Source: Sinohyriopsis cumingii
Taxonomy: Eukaryota > Mollusca > Bivalvia > Unionida > Unionidae
Length of the DNA stretch: 64,000 nucleotides
Assembly (NCBI GenBank): GCA_028554795.2
Contig: CM068832.1
Coordinates: forward strand, 85,770,511-85,834,510
Reading direction: 5' to 3'
In this document: positions 12,435 to 23,284 of the stretch, piece after piece
How positions within the stretch are numbered: the stretch's first letter is position 1
Layout of the letters: each line of letters opens with the position of its first letter
Program-made: the position numbers and the translations under genes
The notes under the pieces: model-generated
What the model saw: only the letters and a program-made list of their open reading frames with translations
What the model was told of the DNA's origin: nothing
Database searches by the model: none

Positions 12435-12799
12435 ATCGTGTGACTGTCTAACGAGATTTCAAGCAAGTTCAAAGTGGTACGGTCTTATTAAAAAGAGATC
12501 ATTGTCAAGGATTACATTCATGTTCCTGTCTTCTTACTATAATGTAATGATAAAAAAAAACTTTGCCATAGCTCAGTCGTCTTTCCTGTAACAAATTCTG
12601 CAATCGTCGGTTACAAACGTTACAGTCAATACATTAAAAGCGAGTACATTAATGGAATAGTAAAGTCCTTTTTGAATTTAAGGAACTCTATAATTCAAAT
12701 CATTAAAATAAACCTTAGGATTATTCTATTAGGATTTATGTAGAAAACCGTCCGAACAATAAGCTAGGTCTTTAGAATAGAGCATAGTACTATTGGTTC

Positions 12800-12831
12800 T
12801 GCTGCCTCAACTGCAACTACTACTACTACTG

Positions 12832-12865
<34 letters not shown>

Positions 12866-12930
12866 AACTACTACTACTGCTGCTACTACTACTACTACTA
12901 CTACTGTTACTGCTACTACTGCCATTTCAA
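12800..12930. repeat. (CTA)n trinucleotide microsatellite
   Basis: Imperfect CTACTACTA tract. The Leu-rich open frame across it is a repeat artefact. A smaller GATGAT tract follows at 12.98-13.03 kb. Confidence 0.9.
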
Positions 12931-14202
12931 TTACAATGGAATAATATGTTTGCTACTACTACTCAGATTACTGTAACCGATGACGATATTGATGATGATA
13001 TTGATGATGATATTGATGATGATGACGCTGAGGAAGGAGATTAAGACAAAAATAGAAATATCAATATATATCAGATTACCAACTTTCCCACCTCCTTATA
13101 GTCAATAATTCACCTTTCTGCAGAAGATGTTGAATTAAAGTGTTAAAATAACACAAAATAAAGAATGGATAATCACAGCTTTGGAACAAATATATTCACG
13201 CAAGCGACTTTATTCACTTTAATAATATCCCTACCAAATTTAAATGCAGGTATGTAATTGGGGTATAGTCTGAACGACATGCATATTGTGTTTGCTTTAG
13301 AAATAAAATATATTCTATGGCGATCCATCCAATTATATACCTCTCTTTGTGCAACTTCAAGCTGATTGAATGGCATGTGCATTTATATTCATTGTTGCTG
13401 ACCCATTTACAAATAAGACCAACTTAGTTTTTCCTCATTAGTTTACAGCAATAAAGCATGAACCTATCGCATGACCCTGATATTAAGTTCAGTTATACAA
13501 TAGCGCTCAGATCGAGTTAATTTATTTAAAGCATTGCTACTAAAACTAGTTTAGACTCGGCATTGGCAATACGGCTTATTTACCGCAATGCAGAATTGTA
13601 TGAAAATAAAGAGATTGTTGTGCTTTTGTTCCTATTATAGGTAACGTTTGCGTAAATAAATCCTAAGCGATAATTATGAGAGTTTATTTAGGGATTTTAA
13701 CTACCCTGATCCTGCTAATCAAAATACCTTCATTCTTTTGTTCGATGTGATCTCCGTTTTCTGTAAAACTACAGACGTCTTAAATGCGACATGCGAAGTT
13801 ATCTTGAGACCATGTATTGTTTTACCATGATTGACATACAAAATAGATATTGGCCTTAATATAAAGACTTGCTGCTAGATTCTTTACATTTAACTAATTT
13901 AACGATTGAGGTTTATTTGTAACAAGTACGATTTAAAAACGTGCATGAATGATCAAGTATCATTGATGACCTCATAATTAAACCGTTATTTGTTCTGCAT
14001 TCAATGCTTGAAATTAGCCCGCTTTCCTTAAAAATATTGCACTCTATGTCCATGTTTGCATTTTGTTTTGATTTTGCTGCTTTTCCTGACGTATTTATTC
14101 TGCTTTGTTTGCCGTTTTCTCCTAGTTTTGTTTCCTTTGTTTTCATAAGCAAATAAATATGATCATTTTTGTCAAGTATTTAAAAAAGCAATATATCAAT
14201 AG

Positions 14203-14203
<1 letters not shown>

Positions 14204-14281
<78 letters not shown>
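14204..14281. repeat. (TA)n microsatellite
   Basis: Uninterrupted alternating TA over about 78 bases. Confidence 0.95.
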
Positions 14282-14286
<5 letters not shown>

Positions 14287-17200
14287 TCTATTCATGCTTT
14301 TTTTGAATTAGGGTATTAGAAGTAGAGGATGTGTGTGTTTCAAGCTCGGTATAACACAAAACAATAATTGTTCAATGTAAACTTTTAATTTTCGTACGTT
14401 TTGCCTTTAGCCAGTATTTTGTTTATTGCTAACTAAAGAGATAATAGCATATGTGATTTAAGTAACAGCCACTCATCAAACGCACGCATATATGTATAGA
14501 TGCAACTAATATAGAACAAACTATGCAAACACGAATTGAATAACAGATCGATTTATTTCAAGGACCGCTAATAACATTACAAATGGGGGAAGAAAAACAG
14601 CCATACAAGTTTATTGCGTGAAATACGTCTTTTCAAAAAATACTAGTCAGGTTGATTTTCAGTAAAGGTTTTAACCTTGTCATTGATATAATTTCCATTC
14701 AGACTAAAATAGCTTCGATTACAATATATACATTTCCCAATGTGTACACTGCTTGTGGTTTAACACTTACCTTGGTTTGAACTATTTGATTTTATATTTA
14801 GGAATATAACATTGAGGGATTAGACAAATATACCAATAATACAAACTCAGGGTTTAGTTTAATATATGTGTATACATACAGGATGTAACGGCGCTGCCTA
14901 CTTATATTTAATATCAACAGTAAAGTTCAACTCATGGAGATCCTGTGTTTTCAAAGAAATATTCTACTAGGGTCAAACTTCTTTTGTTGATTCAACTAAT
15001 TTATTTAAGAAAATTTCCTATACCCTCAGACCTATTTACCACGACTGAAATCGAAGTATAATTCTAGTTGAACACGAGTGAAAGATAAATTAAATACATA
15101 TATGAAACATGATAATATATAATGAGGAAAATTGTAAACTTTTGTACTGAGGTTCAGTTACCGTTCAGAGTCATTAAAAGTTTTATACAAATCTAATATA
15201 TCACCATTGCAAAATACAATTCTTTTACATTTCTTTCGTAACTGAATCATTAATATTATTTGTTTCGATTCTCTTACTATTATTCATCCTTGGACATTAA
15301 TCACAACTTTCTGCAGCTTCTATCTGTGATGTGCAAATACTTTACACAAATGTTGTTGGATGTTTGTACGCATCTGAGTGTCAAGTATGCTACATGGGTC
15401 CTTTAAATAGGTAATGATGCTAGATTTTCTAAGAGCGCATATATGATACAACAAAGATTCTGCATTTATCTGATGTAATGTGTTATCCGTCCCGTTTTTA
15501 AATTATCTCATTTATGTTTCCTTTTGTTGTATTATTTGTTTGTTTCTGTTTTTTTACATCTACAAACGATAGTTTAATATTTTTACAGCGGTGCACCCTT
15601 TTAAATTTATAAAGCGTCAATAACTGTTCTCCTGCAATTACCATAGTTCAGATTGTCTTTATTCTTATCCATTCGAGAATATTGTGTTAGTCTATTCCTT
15701 AAGGAACTAATGTATTTCTTTATCGGCACACATATATCGATTTGCTTGAAAAGAACACTGCAGATAGTTACCTGTTATTTGACTCATGTAGGCTATCATG
15801 AAGAAATGTATACAAATAAATGCACTTACTAGCATATGCTATACATGTCTTTCGTAACAGCCGAAATGGAGGTTTGATATCTGCATGTTGGCTCTGAGGA
15901 TACGGCAATGCTCTGAAGTTGTCTTGGGTAAGTTGTAAAATGTCGTATTAAATGCAAGTAACAAATATTCAGTGTTGGAAAAGAGAAAAACTTTTAACAC
16001 ATACCACTACAAAACTTATGAATAAACTGAACAAGTTTTAGAAATGAAACATGGTTTTAACCTCGTACTACCATAGATGAAAACTATATATTACGAAACA
16101 TGGTTTCAGAAGCGTAACAAGCTTGTGAATATGTTTCCTAATGAGCATGTTGTAATTTTAAGAATAGGTATCAACATATATGTCATATATATTGAAGGAA
16201 TGCGTGCAGCTATTTAGTCATGCAAAATCAGATTAGTACTTAAATTTAAGTAAATTTGAGTACATTCTATAACATCCGTTTCCTTAGATTGCTATGCAGA
16301 GTAGTATGTGAAGGCAACATTATAATATACGTGATTAAAATGGGCAGCAATTGTTCTCGTTAACATTGATGCTACAAATTCCCAAGAGTATACCTATTTA
16401 CAGCTTATCACAGATATTTTTCTCTGCGAGTGTATATCTCATCAAATTTAGGATTATTTCAAGTGGGTTCTATTCGATTTGTGTGTTATGAACTGAGAGC
16501 ATATCTCACGTTATGTCGGATTGTGACATGCCTGCGATCATGCGATTTGTCTTTTGTGAGACAAGAAACAATATGAAAGAATGTGTAACAAGATGGCACA
16601 GCCACATATATAATGTCGATTTCAGAATAATACCTTGTAGGTCTTTGCAATTAGAAACAAAACTAGGGTTGATGATACAATTCGTTTCATAAAATGATCA
16701 AAGCAGGATACACACATAAATTAATACATGTTCAAAAATAACAATGCTCGCCATGATCACACAGTCAAGCTCTTCACATCGGTACTTTGTTAGATGTATG
16801 AAAATAATCATTTAATCCATGCCTCATCATTTCTCTCTGTTTTTGACATTAGTCTCGAAAACAAATTATATGTGCTTCAGAACGACCAGAATTCAGCAAC
16901 ACTTATCTTTAAACTGCATTTACAATATGATTTTATATTATATTAATATCTGCATGCATTACTTATCATTTGGGGAAATAAACTTGTGGGTCACACTGAT
17001 ATTGATGTTATTAGTTCTTACTTGGATAAAGTTTCTCAAATAAAAGCATATTCTGTTATTTTAATCAGCCAGTTCTATTTTGTTTGAAAATATCTTTCAC
17101 AACATTAAAAATAACGTGAAGCTTTGCAAATTTTTGATATTTTTCTGGTATTCATCAATCATTCAGACCGGCCTTTTTAAACTCTGAAGCAAAGGTATTG

Positions 17201-17792
17201 ATTTGCAGTGGGTTAGTTCAGGAAAGCAAACACGAAAGGTTAATTGTTTAAATTGATGTGAATTTATCAGTGCTGTAGATTGGCAGGAAGCCACCTTATA
17301 CTGATCAATCAGACATCACAAGCGTCATCCAAGTTCCTAGTTTATCTTCATATACGGCCAATATAGTATTTGCTGTTGTGCAGGCGATCAACTGTGACAG
17401 ACGGCCATGCAGATGACAGCGATTTGATTGTCCTTTTGTACTGGTAGATTATTTAATCTTCCATTTACCTGGTTGAAAATCTGAGTTACTACGAACTTAA
17501 GAAAGCTTCCGGCTGCAAGTACACCATTTATATAGCTCGTGTTTGGTGCCTTGTTTTCATTTCCAAAGGCAACTGCTATAAATACTGCAAGATTTTGGAC
17601 GATATGGATGGTCATGCTCTTAAATCTAACTAGCTGGAATTTAATATAGGCTATGGTCATAATGTTAACAGGTGGCTAGTGAGGCACGCAATATGATAAA
17701 GCTAAGCTAGCATATTATGAAAAGAGGACCAGAGAATCGATTTGTATACGATCGGCGGCTCTTTTTATATTAATGTCTTTCTAAAATCCGTT

Positions 17793-17801
<9 letters not shown>

Positions 17802-17887
<86 letters not shown>
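17802..17887. repeat. (TA)n-(GA)n microsatellite at the left edge of element B
   Basis: About 48 bases of TA pass directly into about 38 bases of GA, then into the conserved repeat of element B (ATGGGGACACCC from 17888). The right edge of B also abuts (TA)n, which fits insertion into a TA tract, with the terminal AG of the element expanded into (GA)n. Confidence 0.8.
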
Positions 17888-17890
<3 letters not shown>

Positions 17891-18250
17891 GGGACACCCT
17901 AGGGACAATGGGACTTGCCATTAAAAAACACTTTGGGACCCTCTGGGAAGAATGGAAATTTAACATGGGAAAAATTGCTGGGACACTCTAGGGACAAGGG
18001 GAATTGAACATGGGAATAGAGTGTGGGTCAGTCTAGGGACAAGGGAAATTTAACATGGGAGAAAAAAGCAATTCTAGGGACAAAGGGAATTGAACATGGG
18101 ATTTTTATTTTGTTTTTTTTTTTTTAAAAAATAAATAAAATAAATAAAATAAAATAAAATAAAAATTAAAAAAAATAAAAAAAATGTGGTAGGCAATTGA
18201 AAGTCTATCTCTTTTCGAGAGATGTGGGTGGCTCTGAAAAGGGCCTTTGG
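17888..18250. repeat. left terminal inverted repeat of element B
   Basis: Matches the reverse complement of 37700-38060 almost base for base over the outer 130 bases, then with small differences. It consists of reiterated 'TCTAGGGACAAGGG-AATTGAACATGGG' style phrases, a poly-purine/(AAAAT)n stretch at 18107-18185 and, at its inner edge, the histone-type 3' end of gene X1. The repeat therefore includes a functional-looking gene terminus. Confidence 0.92.
18200..18245 (-). terminator. histone-type 3' end of X1: stem-loop plus U7-like element
   Basis: The - strand reads GGCCCTTTTCAGAGCC at 18245-18230, a 6-bp stem with one C-A mismatch and a TTTC loop. ACCCA follows immediately, then CTCTCGAAAAGAGATAG about 10 nt later. 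This is the order and spacing of metazoan replication-dependent histone mRNA 3' ends, in which SLBP binds the stem-loop and U7 snRNA pairs with the downstream purine element. The stop codon of X1 ends 26 nt upstream. Confidence 0.75.
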
Positions 18251-18270
18251 TTCATCATCATCTTTTTCTT

Positions 18271-18861
18271 TTATTTCCTCCACTGCTTCCACCAAGTTCT
18301 CACTTTTACCAGTATTCCTTTCTTCTTCTCCTTCTCTGGCATCCAGTCTGGATGACCTATTGCTCGGAATTTCTCCTGTATTATGATGCAACTGTTGATG
18401 AGTTTGTCAAAGGCCTCTTTTTTCTTTAAGTTTTCCTTATCCTTTCGTTCTTTATTCCACTTGTCTTTGATCTTCTTTACTTCTTCCTCCATTACTTTTC
18501 TCATAAGTTCTTCCGATTTCTTAAGCTGGTCCAGGCCTTTTTTGACAAAGGACCACTCTGTCCATTCCATTACATCTTCCAAAAAGCACCTTACTTCTAT
18601 CACATTATCCATGGCTTCCTTTAAGTGACCAATCTTTACATACTCTGGAGCTATAAAGCCTCTTAGTCTTTTTACTTCTTCTTCTATCATCTCTTTGACC
18701 AGATCCATAGCTAATTTCAGGTTGGTCACTTGCCTTCTGACAAAATCTCGGGTAACTTCATGCTTCCATTCTCGTTCAATCATTTCCACTGCATAAGCTC
18801 CATCCACTATCCAATACCAAATGTCCTTCAACTGGTTAAACAATTATGTTACAGCTACCAT
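18271..18861 (-). pseudogene. X1: charged helical accessory protein (one internal stop)
   Basis: No homologue is recognised. The frame from the ATG at 18861 contains a TAA after five codons (18844-18846) and then runs open for about 190 codons; initiation at a later in-frame ATG (about residue 21 of the long segment) is possible. The protein is rich in Lys, Glu and Trp and looks all-helical, with a likely coiled coil in the second half (KKSEELMRKVMEEEVKK). A TATA-like AACTATAAG at 18913-18921 and two copies of the GCGCGGACGTGAAGG cassette lie upstream. The mRNA would end at the stem-loop 26 nt beyond the stop. Confidence 0.55.
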
Positions 18862-18899
18862 CTTCCTTGTCTTTATTCCGTAGAATGGTTCCAACATCA

Positions 18900-19010
18900 A
18901 ACCTAGTGGGTTCTTATAGTTAAAGCGCGGAGGTGATGGAAAACATCCCCCTAAAACAAAATTGATATTACCTAGATCATTACTTAAAACGCGCGGACGT
19001 GAAGGAAAAC
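18900..19010 (-). promoter_or_regulatory. promoter cassette of X1
   Basis: On the + strand the motif AAAGCGCGGAGGTGATGG (from 18922) and a second copy AACGCGCGGACGTGAAGG (from 18988) precede X1. Between the first copy and the ATG is TATA-like CTTATAGTT. Equivalent pairs lie upstream of X2 (19722, 19790) and X3 (20592), so the module was duplicated with the genes. Confidence 0.55.
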
Positions 19011-19304
19011 TTCCCCTACTTTTCTCATTTCATATGATCTGCTATCCACATACGTAAAGCAGCAATAAACAAACCCAAAATCTACTATTCACACACGCAA
19101 AGCATTAAAATGAAACCCCAAATTTACTATCCACACACGCAATGCATTAAAATTAAACCCAAATCTACTATTCAAACAAACGTACGTGAGCGCTTACAAA
19201 CATAAACACAAACACTATAAAAAAAGAGTGAGTGTTTATATTCACACTACTCTACATACACACATTGGCAAATAGATTACTATATCTTTTCTAGAGACTG
19301 GGGT

Positions 19305-19320
19305 AGCCCTAAATGACACC
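19305..19320 (-). promoter_or_regulatory. decayed histone-type stem-loop after X2
   Basis: The - strand reads GGTGTCATTTAGGGCT, then ACCCC and, 10-20 nt on, TCTAGAAAAGATATAG. The 3' arm, flank and purine element are recognisable, but the 5' arm has lost most pairing. It occupies the same cassette position as the intact sites of X1 and X3. Confidence 0.5.
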
Positions 19321-19371
19321 TGGTTAATGATGGCACCTTCCAGGCCTGGCACCACACACACATCTTCTTCC

Positions 19372-19665
19372 CCAGTCTCATTTCACTCCTTTTGGGGGGA
19401 GAGCAGAGGCGGGATAAGTGGCTTCAGAATCCCAATCTTCTGTCTCTGGGATTCTGAAATTTCCTCTCTCCTTTTCTTCCTCTTCTTTGTTTCTTCATTC
19501 CTCCTCTTCTTTGTTTCTTCTCTCCTCCTCTTCTTTGTTTCTTCTCTCCTCCTCTTTCACCCTTCCCTCTTCTACTAGGGCCTCTGCAGCCAGCTCATTC
19601 ACTATACACCTGGCATATTCCAGGTGTACATGAAGTTCAAGCAGTTTTGCTAGTCTGGTGTTCAT
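19372..19665 (-). pseudogene. X2: Glu/Lys/Arg-repeat accessory protein (frameshifted)
   Basis: The ATG at 19665 starts MNTRLAKLLELHVHLE. A helical segment follows, then a tandem repeat of about seven residues (EERRNKE). The frame is lost inside the repeat near 19495 and another frame carries an acidic tail to about 19372. No family is recognised. TATA-like GTATAAATTG at 19711-19720 lies 46-55 nt upstream of the ATG, within the shared promoter cassette. The C-terminal extent is uncertain. Confidence 0.5.
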
Positions 19666-19710
19666 TCTCTTGATCAATCAACAAGGGTAGCTAGACTGCC
19701 GAGCGAGTTT

Positions 19711-19810
19711 CAATTTATACTAAAAGCGCGGACGTGAAGGAAACCATTCCCCTAAGACCAAAGTTATATTACCTAGATCATGATCAAACAACGTGCGGAC
19801 CTAAAAGAAA
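19711..19810 (-). promoter_or_regulatory. promoter cassette of X2
   Basis: TATA-like GTATAAATTG (19720-19711, - strand) is preceded by the AAAGCGCGGACGTGAAGG motif (+ strand from 19723) and a second, diverged copy near 19790. The phrase ATATTACCTAGATCAT between the copies also occurs upstream of X1 (18966-18981), showing cassette duplication. Confidence 0.55.
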
Positions 19811-20083
19811 CACTCACTCACTTTTTATACTACCCATTACTAATTTAAAAATTTTCATTAATCACTTCAATATACTATCCACATACGCAAAGCAATCAAA
19901 TCAAACCCCAAATCTACTCTCCCCACACGTCAAACAGCAAAAAAAAAAAACATGATCATGATCTACTATCCACACAAACTTACGTGATCACTTACAAACA
20001 CACAATCATATACACAAGCACATACACTCTATAAAAAAGAGTCAGTGTTTATACTCACACTACTCTACATACGCACATTGGCA

Positions 20084-20133
20084 AATGGATTGTTATTTCT
20101 TTTCTAGAGTATTGGTTAGCCCTGAAAAGGGCT
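20084..20133 (-). terminator. histone-type 3' end of X3: perfect stem-loop plus U7-like element
   Basis: The - strand reads AGCCCTTTTCAGGGCT at 20133-20118, a perfect 6-bp stem with a TTTC loop. AACCA follows, then CTCTAGAAAAGAAATAAC. The outer pair is A-T here but G-C in the terminal-repeat copies, a compensating change that keeps the stem. It begins 40 nt after the X3 stop codon, a normal distance for histone mRNAs. Confidence 0.8.
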
Positions 20134-20172
20134 GTTTTTTTGCTTGTGCAAAGTTGAAGCTAGGGCGATCTT

Positions 20173-20530
20173 TTAGTTTCTAAGAATGCGACGTCCTCTG
20201 ACAATAGACTTTCTGACGATAGGTCTGCTTCTTCGGAAAGAGAAGAAGAACTCTTTGATGTCGATACGACAATCGATAAAGCCTCTGTCAGGTTCAGGTT
20301 CCTGCTGTTGTTGTTGTTGCTGTTGCTGCTCTCTCTGCTGTTTCTGAAGTCTGTACTTCTCTGTCCATTCTTCTTTTTCCCTGTTCACTTCTTCTCTGAA
20401 GTTCTCTTCTATCAGGTGTTCAGTGACTTTTAACATTCTCACATTCTCTGTCTCTTCTGGCTTCGGTATCAGACTGTGTCTGACCCTATGCAACGTAGGC
20501 TTCGTTTAGTTTAGCTAGTTTGGAGCACAT
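20173..20530 (-). pseudogene. X3: charged protein with Gln tract (single frameshift near the start)
   Basis: The ATG at 20530 opens MCSKLAKLNEAYV. One base is missing relative to the element A copy near 20494, and the rest reads in the neighbouring frame: HRVR-SLI, an acidic helical stretch, a run of about nine Gln, then a basic tail (FRRSRPIVRKSIVRGRR) that looks like a nucleic-acid-binding or nuclear-targeting segment. No known family is recognised. The homologue in element A (7909-8118) keeps the N-terminus in frame. Its 3' end is the best histone-like stem-loop in the window. Confidence 0.65.
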
Positions 20531-20858
20531 CTTCGTAGGAGGATGAGTCGACAATGGATGGTTAGACTGGAGGCTACCCCGGCTTTGAAGTTAAAGCGCG
20601 GACTTGAAGGAAAACATCCCTCCACGGTTTTCGAGCCGCAACGTTCAATGAGTGTCATGAGAGGGATAGTAAGAAGTCAAAGAGCATGAATCAAATTTCT
20701 ATAGCCAAACAAACCACAAAGGCATTTTTTTTTCAAAACACATTTTGTATTCAAAATCACTTAACACTAACAAACAACTCTAACATTTTTAACAATAATC
20801 CAACAATATAACATCAAACATTTTTTTCAAATCACAAACATTTTTTTTAATTAACTCT
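20531..20858. promoter_or_regulatory. spacer between the protease and X3
   Basis: Holds the X3 copy of the GC-rich cassette (AAAGCGCGGACTTGAAGG from 20593) with only a degenerate TATA. T-rich sequence beyond the protease includes ATTAAA on the - strand near 20848, a possible weak poly(A) signal for the capsid/protease transcripts. No ORF is seen. Confidence 0.4.
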
Positions 20859-21419
20859 TTACTTTACACAGGGTTGACAACGTTGTGAATGAAATTGTGA
20901 TTTCCACTGTTGGAAGTCATTAGGCCATTCATGGACACTACGTTTCCTAGCTTGAGACAAAAGATAAGCATAATGGTCACAAAACCATTGATCTACTTTC
21001 ACATCGTTTCTTGAAGAAGAACGAGTATCAAAATGAGTCACTAAATGTTCTAAGGAATAGCCCAGGCTGCGATGATGCATAAAATACACACAATATTGTC
21101 CACACACCAAGGAATCTGTGCCTTGTAATTTCACATTATTGAATCAGGTGGTCTGAGCATTTCTTCTCATAAAGTCAATGATATCGTCTTCCAAAGGGGG
21201 CAATCCATAGGAATCGAAATATTCCACACATCCTTCTTGAGGAAAGTAGACGGCTACCCAGTGGGTTCCTGGGAGATGAATGTCGTCCGTGTTGATCACA
21301 TAACCTTGATGGTCTTGAGGTTTACGATGAGGGAGTTCATCTTTAGCACAGACGACATGATTTGAAGAAGCCGTGTACGAACTGTGGTTCAAAAGGTAAT
21401 AAAGTTCCCGGGTATCCAT
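20859..21419 (-). pseudogene. adenain-like maturation cysteine protease, one in-frame TGA
   Basis: Adenovirus-type (C5/C48 clan) proteases cleave capsid and core precursors during virion maturation. The ATG at 21419 starts the frame. Visible active-site features are H53 in GTHW, D69 in FDSYG, Q99 and C106 in VCGQYC; the 7-residue Gln-Cys spacing equals that of adenain. A single TGA at 21144-21146 (codon 92) interrupts the frame between the His/Asp half and the Gln/Cys half, and both halves are in the same frame and otherwise well preserved. It follows gene l and is the last gene of the structural block. Confidence 0.88.
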
Positions 21420-21463
21420 TGATTTGCGTGTTTTTCTTTTTCTTCACAGGTAATGATAAGTCA

Positions 21464-21922
21464 TCAATTCGATCCTGACTTTTTGAAAATGTCTGACAAA
21501 TAACCGTTTCTTCGTTTCGTCTCCTCACTCTGATTCAGGAGAGCTTCGATACGATGGATCTCTTGAGTGGTTAATGGTGGACAAGAATGTTCATGCAAGT
21601 CTTTATACCACTGATTCAACACGACTTCGTCCGAGATGAGACTCCAAGCTTCGTCCAGATACTCGTCCAATTTTTCTTCTTGACTCAGCATCAGGCATTT
21701 ATCGTGTTGAATTTGACTGGGATGATCGTTTTGACATCCATAGCAATCTTTTTTGATCAATTCCGTCATTTTTTCGACCAAGTGTTTGGCAAAACAGGAG
21801 ACTAAATCCGCTTCTTGTTTTGGCCATCTTGACTTCATCATGATAACTTCTTCTTCCACGGTTTCCTCACATTCCATCTCCAAAGTTTTTACACTAGGTA
21901 AAGAGGGATAACAGTCTTCCAT
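21464..21922 (-). CDS. Polinton-conserved Cys/His protein (gene l)
   Basis: Intact 152-residue frame from the ATG at 21922, 5 bases after the capsid stop. It shows an acidic N-terminus, a helical segment, and a C-G-C...HPSQ...H-C motif near residues 60-76 (CYGCQ-HPSQ-QH-CL) that could bind a metal. It sits between major capsid and protease, and I recall similar small genes at this position in other Polintons, but its function is unknown to me. A role in the virion or in late expression is only inference from position. Confidence 0.75.
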   Translation of the reverse strand: MEDCYPSLPSVKTLEMECEETVEEEVIMMKSRWPKQEADLVSCFAKHLVEKMTELIKKDCYGCQNDHPSQIQHDKCLMLSQEEKLDEYLDEAWSLISDEVVLNQWYKDLHEHSCPPLTTQEIHRIEALLNQSEETKRRNGYLSDIFKKSGSN

Positions 21923-21927
21923 AGCTT

Positions 21928-23267
21928 CTAATAGTCTAGAATGACTTCTCTCAAACTGTTGATTTCTATGGTATTATCGAATTCTGCATACAGGATGACG
22001 TTCACCGTGTGGTTTGGAGGTGGGTCTGCAAACTGAAGTTCCACACGAATCTGGCCAGATTTTATAGGGTGGAAATATCCCTCGTCGCTGCCTTGGTCTG
22101 GAGTGAAATCGAAAGCCCACAAAGCATAGCCTCCTGCGTAATCTTCGTACGTAATGCCGTGACTGGTGTTGGTTCCTAACTGACCGGTGGCTTCGTACAG
22201 GGACAAGTACGATCTCAAGTAATTGTTCTGGGTAAAGTTAGGCTCAAAGGGTCGGGTACACAAGGTCTTGCCATCGCGACTGACTTCGATTTTCTTCACG
22301 TTGAAGTGTTTAAACTTAAAAGGATTTTTATCGAAGGCTCCGTTGAAGGCTTCATTCTTGACCATACCAAGGATTAAACGCTTGGGTAACTGTCCTTGAA
22401 ACAGATGATCTTCGATGATGGAATGATGGTTAGCAGGAATGGTGAAGGTTTTCACTTCCACGCGTCGTATGGGATACTTGGCGGTCGTTCTGCTCAAAGT
22501 GTTACTGATGTCATTTCCCACTTTAGGTAACACTTCCACGCGTCGTACGTAGAGTTTGGCCTCCTCGATTTTGCTTTTAGGATTACCACCAGTAGTAGCA
22601 TCAGCATCAGCCAACAAATGGAAAGCAGCACTGCTACGATTCAGTCTCAAGCGAACATTTACACCGTTCAGCAAATATTTCTCTTGCAACTACATGTCCA
22701 AATGCAAATGATCCATCAGTTCTAAACTCTTTCCATTTAATATTTTGTTTCTTCGTTCTACAAATCCCTCATTGGTGTCTGCTTTTTTTTGGGTCATCAC
22801 TAATACCTGTTTTATCAAAATCGCCCGCCCGCTTCGTCAGGTTCCCATAGCACGCAAGCATTGGGATGGGTGTTCTTGGCATCTATTCCGTACGTCAAAA
22901 GATTTACCAGGTACGCTTGATAAGGATAAGTATCCATGCTGCTACTCACCAGTTTGTTATTCAAGTACAAGTCCACTGAGCTGAATAAGGAATGCATGAA
23001 ATTGTTGACGGGAGCTACTTTCTCTTCGCCGGTTATAGAATCTCCTCCCTTATCTAGAACTTTGACTTTCAAGTACAAGTAACTGCTGTTCAGATCGATG
23101 TAATCTTCGGGCTGTCCTTTGATTTCAAACTCGATGGGAGCGGAATCTGTCAGTGAGGAGACGGGGTGAAATTCCACCCACTGGGATTCTTGCATCGTCA
23201 TCATGGTAGGTGGCATGGCAAACAGATCTAGTTCCGACTTGGAACAAGCGCATGACTCTCGGTGCAT
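21928..23267 (-). pseudogene. major capsid protein, double jelly roll (one frameshift, one stop)
   Basis: Forms the hexon-like capsid shell. The ATG at 23267 starts MHRES and is followed by ELDLFAMPPT, the QWVEFHPVSSL segment and the SLFSSVDLYLNN-KLV strand typical of Polinton capsids. The frame shifts at a GGGCGGGCG run near 22820, and a TAG lies at 22690-22692. The second jelly roll reads openly from 22689 to 21928 and ends near EFDNTIEINS. Total length, about 445 codons, is normal for the family. Core gene j lies upstream and gene l downstream, all co-oriented. Confidence 0.9.
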
Positions 23268-23284
23268 GATTTTTTTTCTGTGTC

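Larger units (their letters stand above)
12435..17801. other. host-like intergenic DNA with microsatellites
   Basis: No gene is recognised. The stretch holds a (CTA)n trinucleotide repeat at about 12.80-12.93 kb and a long (TA)n tract at 14.20-14.28 kb. Frames of up to about 90 codons, such as 17388-17660 on the - strand, show no domain. Confidence 0.6.

Noticed and set aside
12793..13044. Poly-Leu open frame
   Set aside because: Translation of a (CTA)n microsatellite.
17388..17660. 90-codon - strand frame with an ATG
   Set aside because: No domain, no splice or promoter context that I can support; length is possible by chance in this sequence.
18920..18940. E2F site in the GCGCGG cassette
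   Set aside because: GCGC is flanked by AAA on the wrong side for the TTT[C/G]GCGC consensus, so only a shared motif is claimed.
22745..22984. + strand frame over the capsid gene
   Set aside because: Antisense shadow; the - strand capsid homology is clear.
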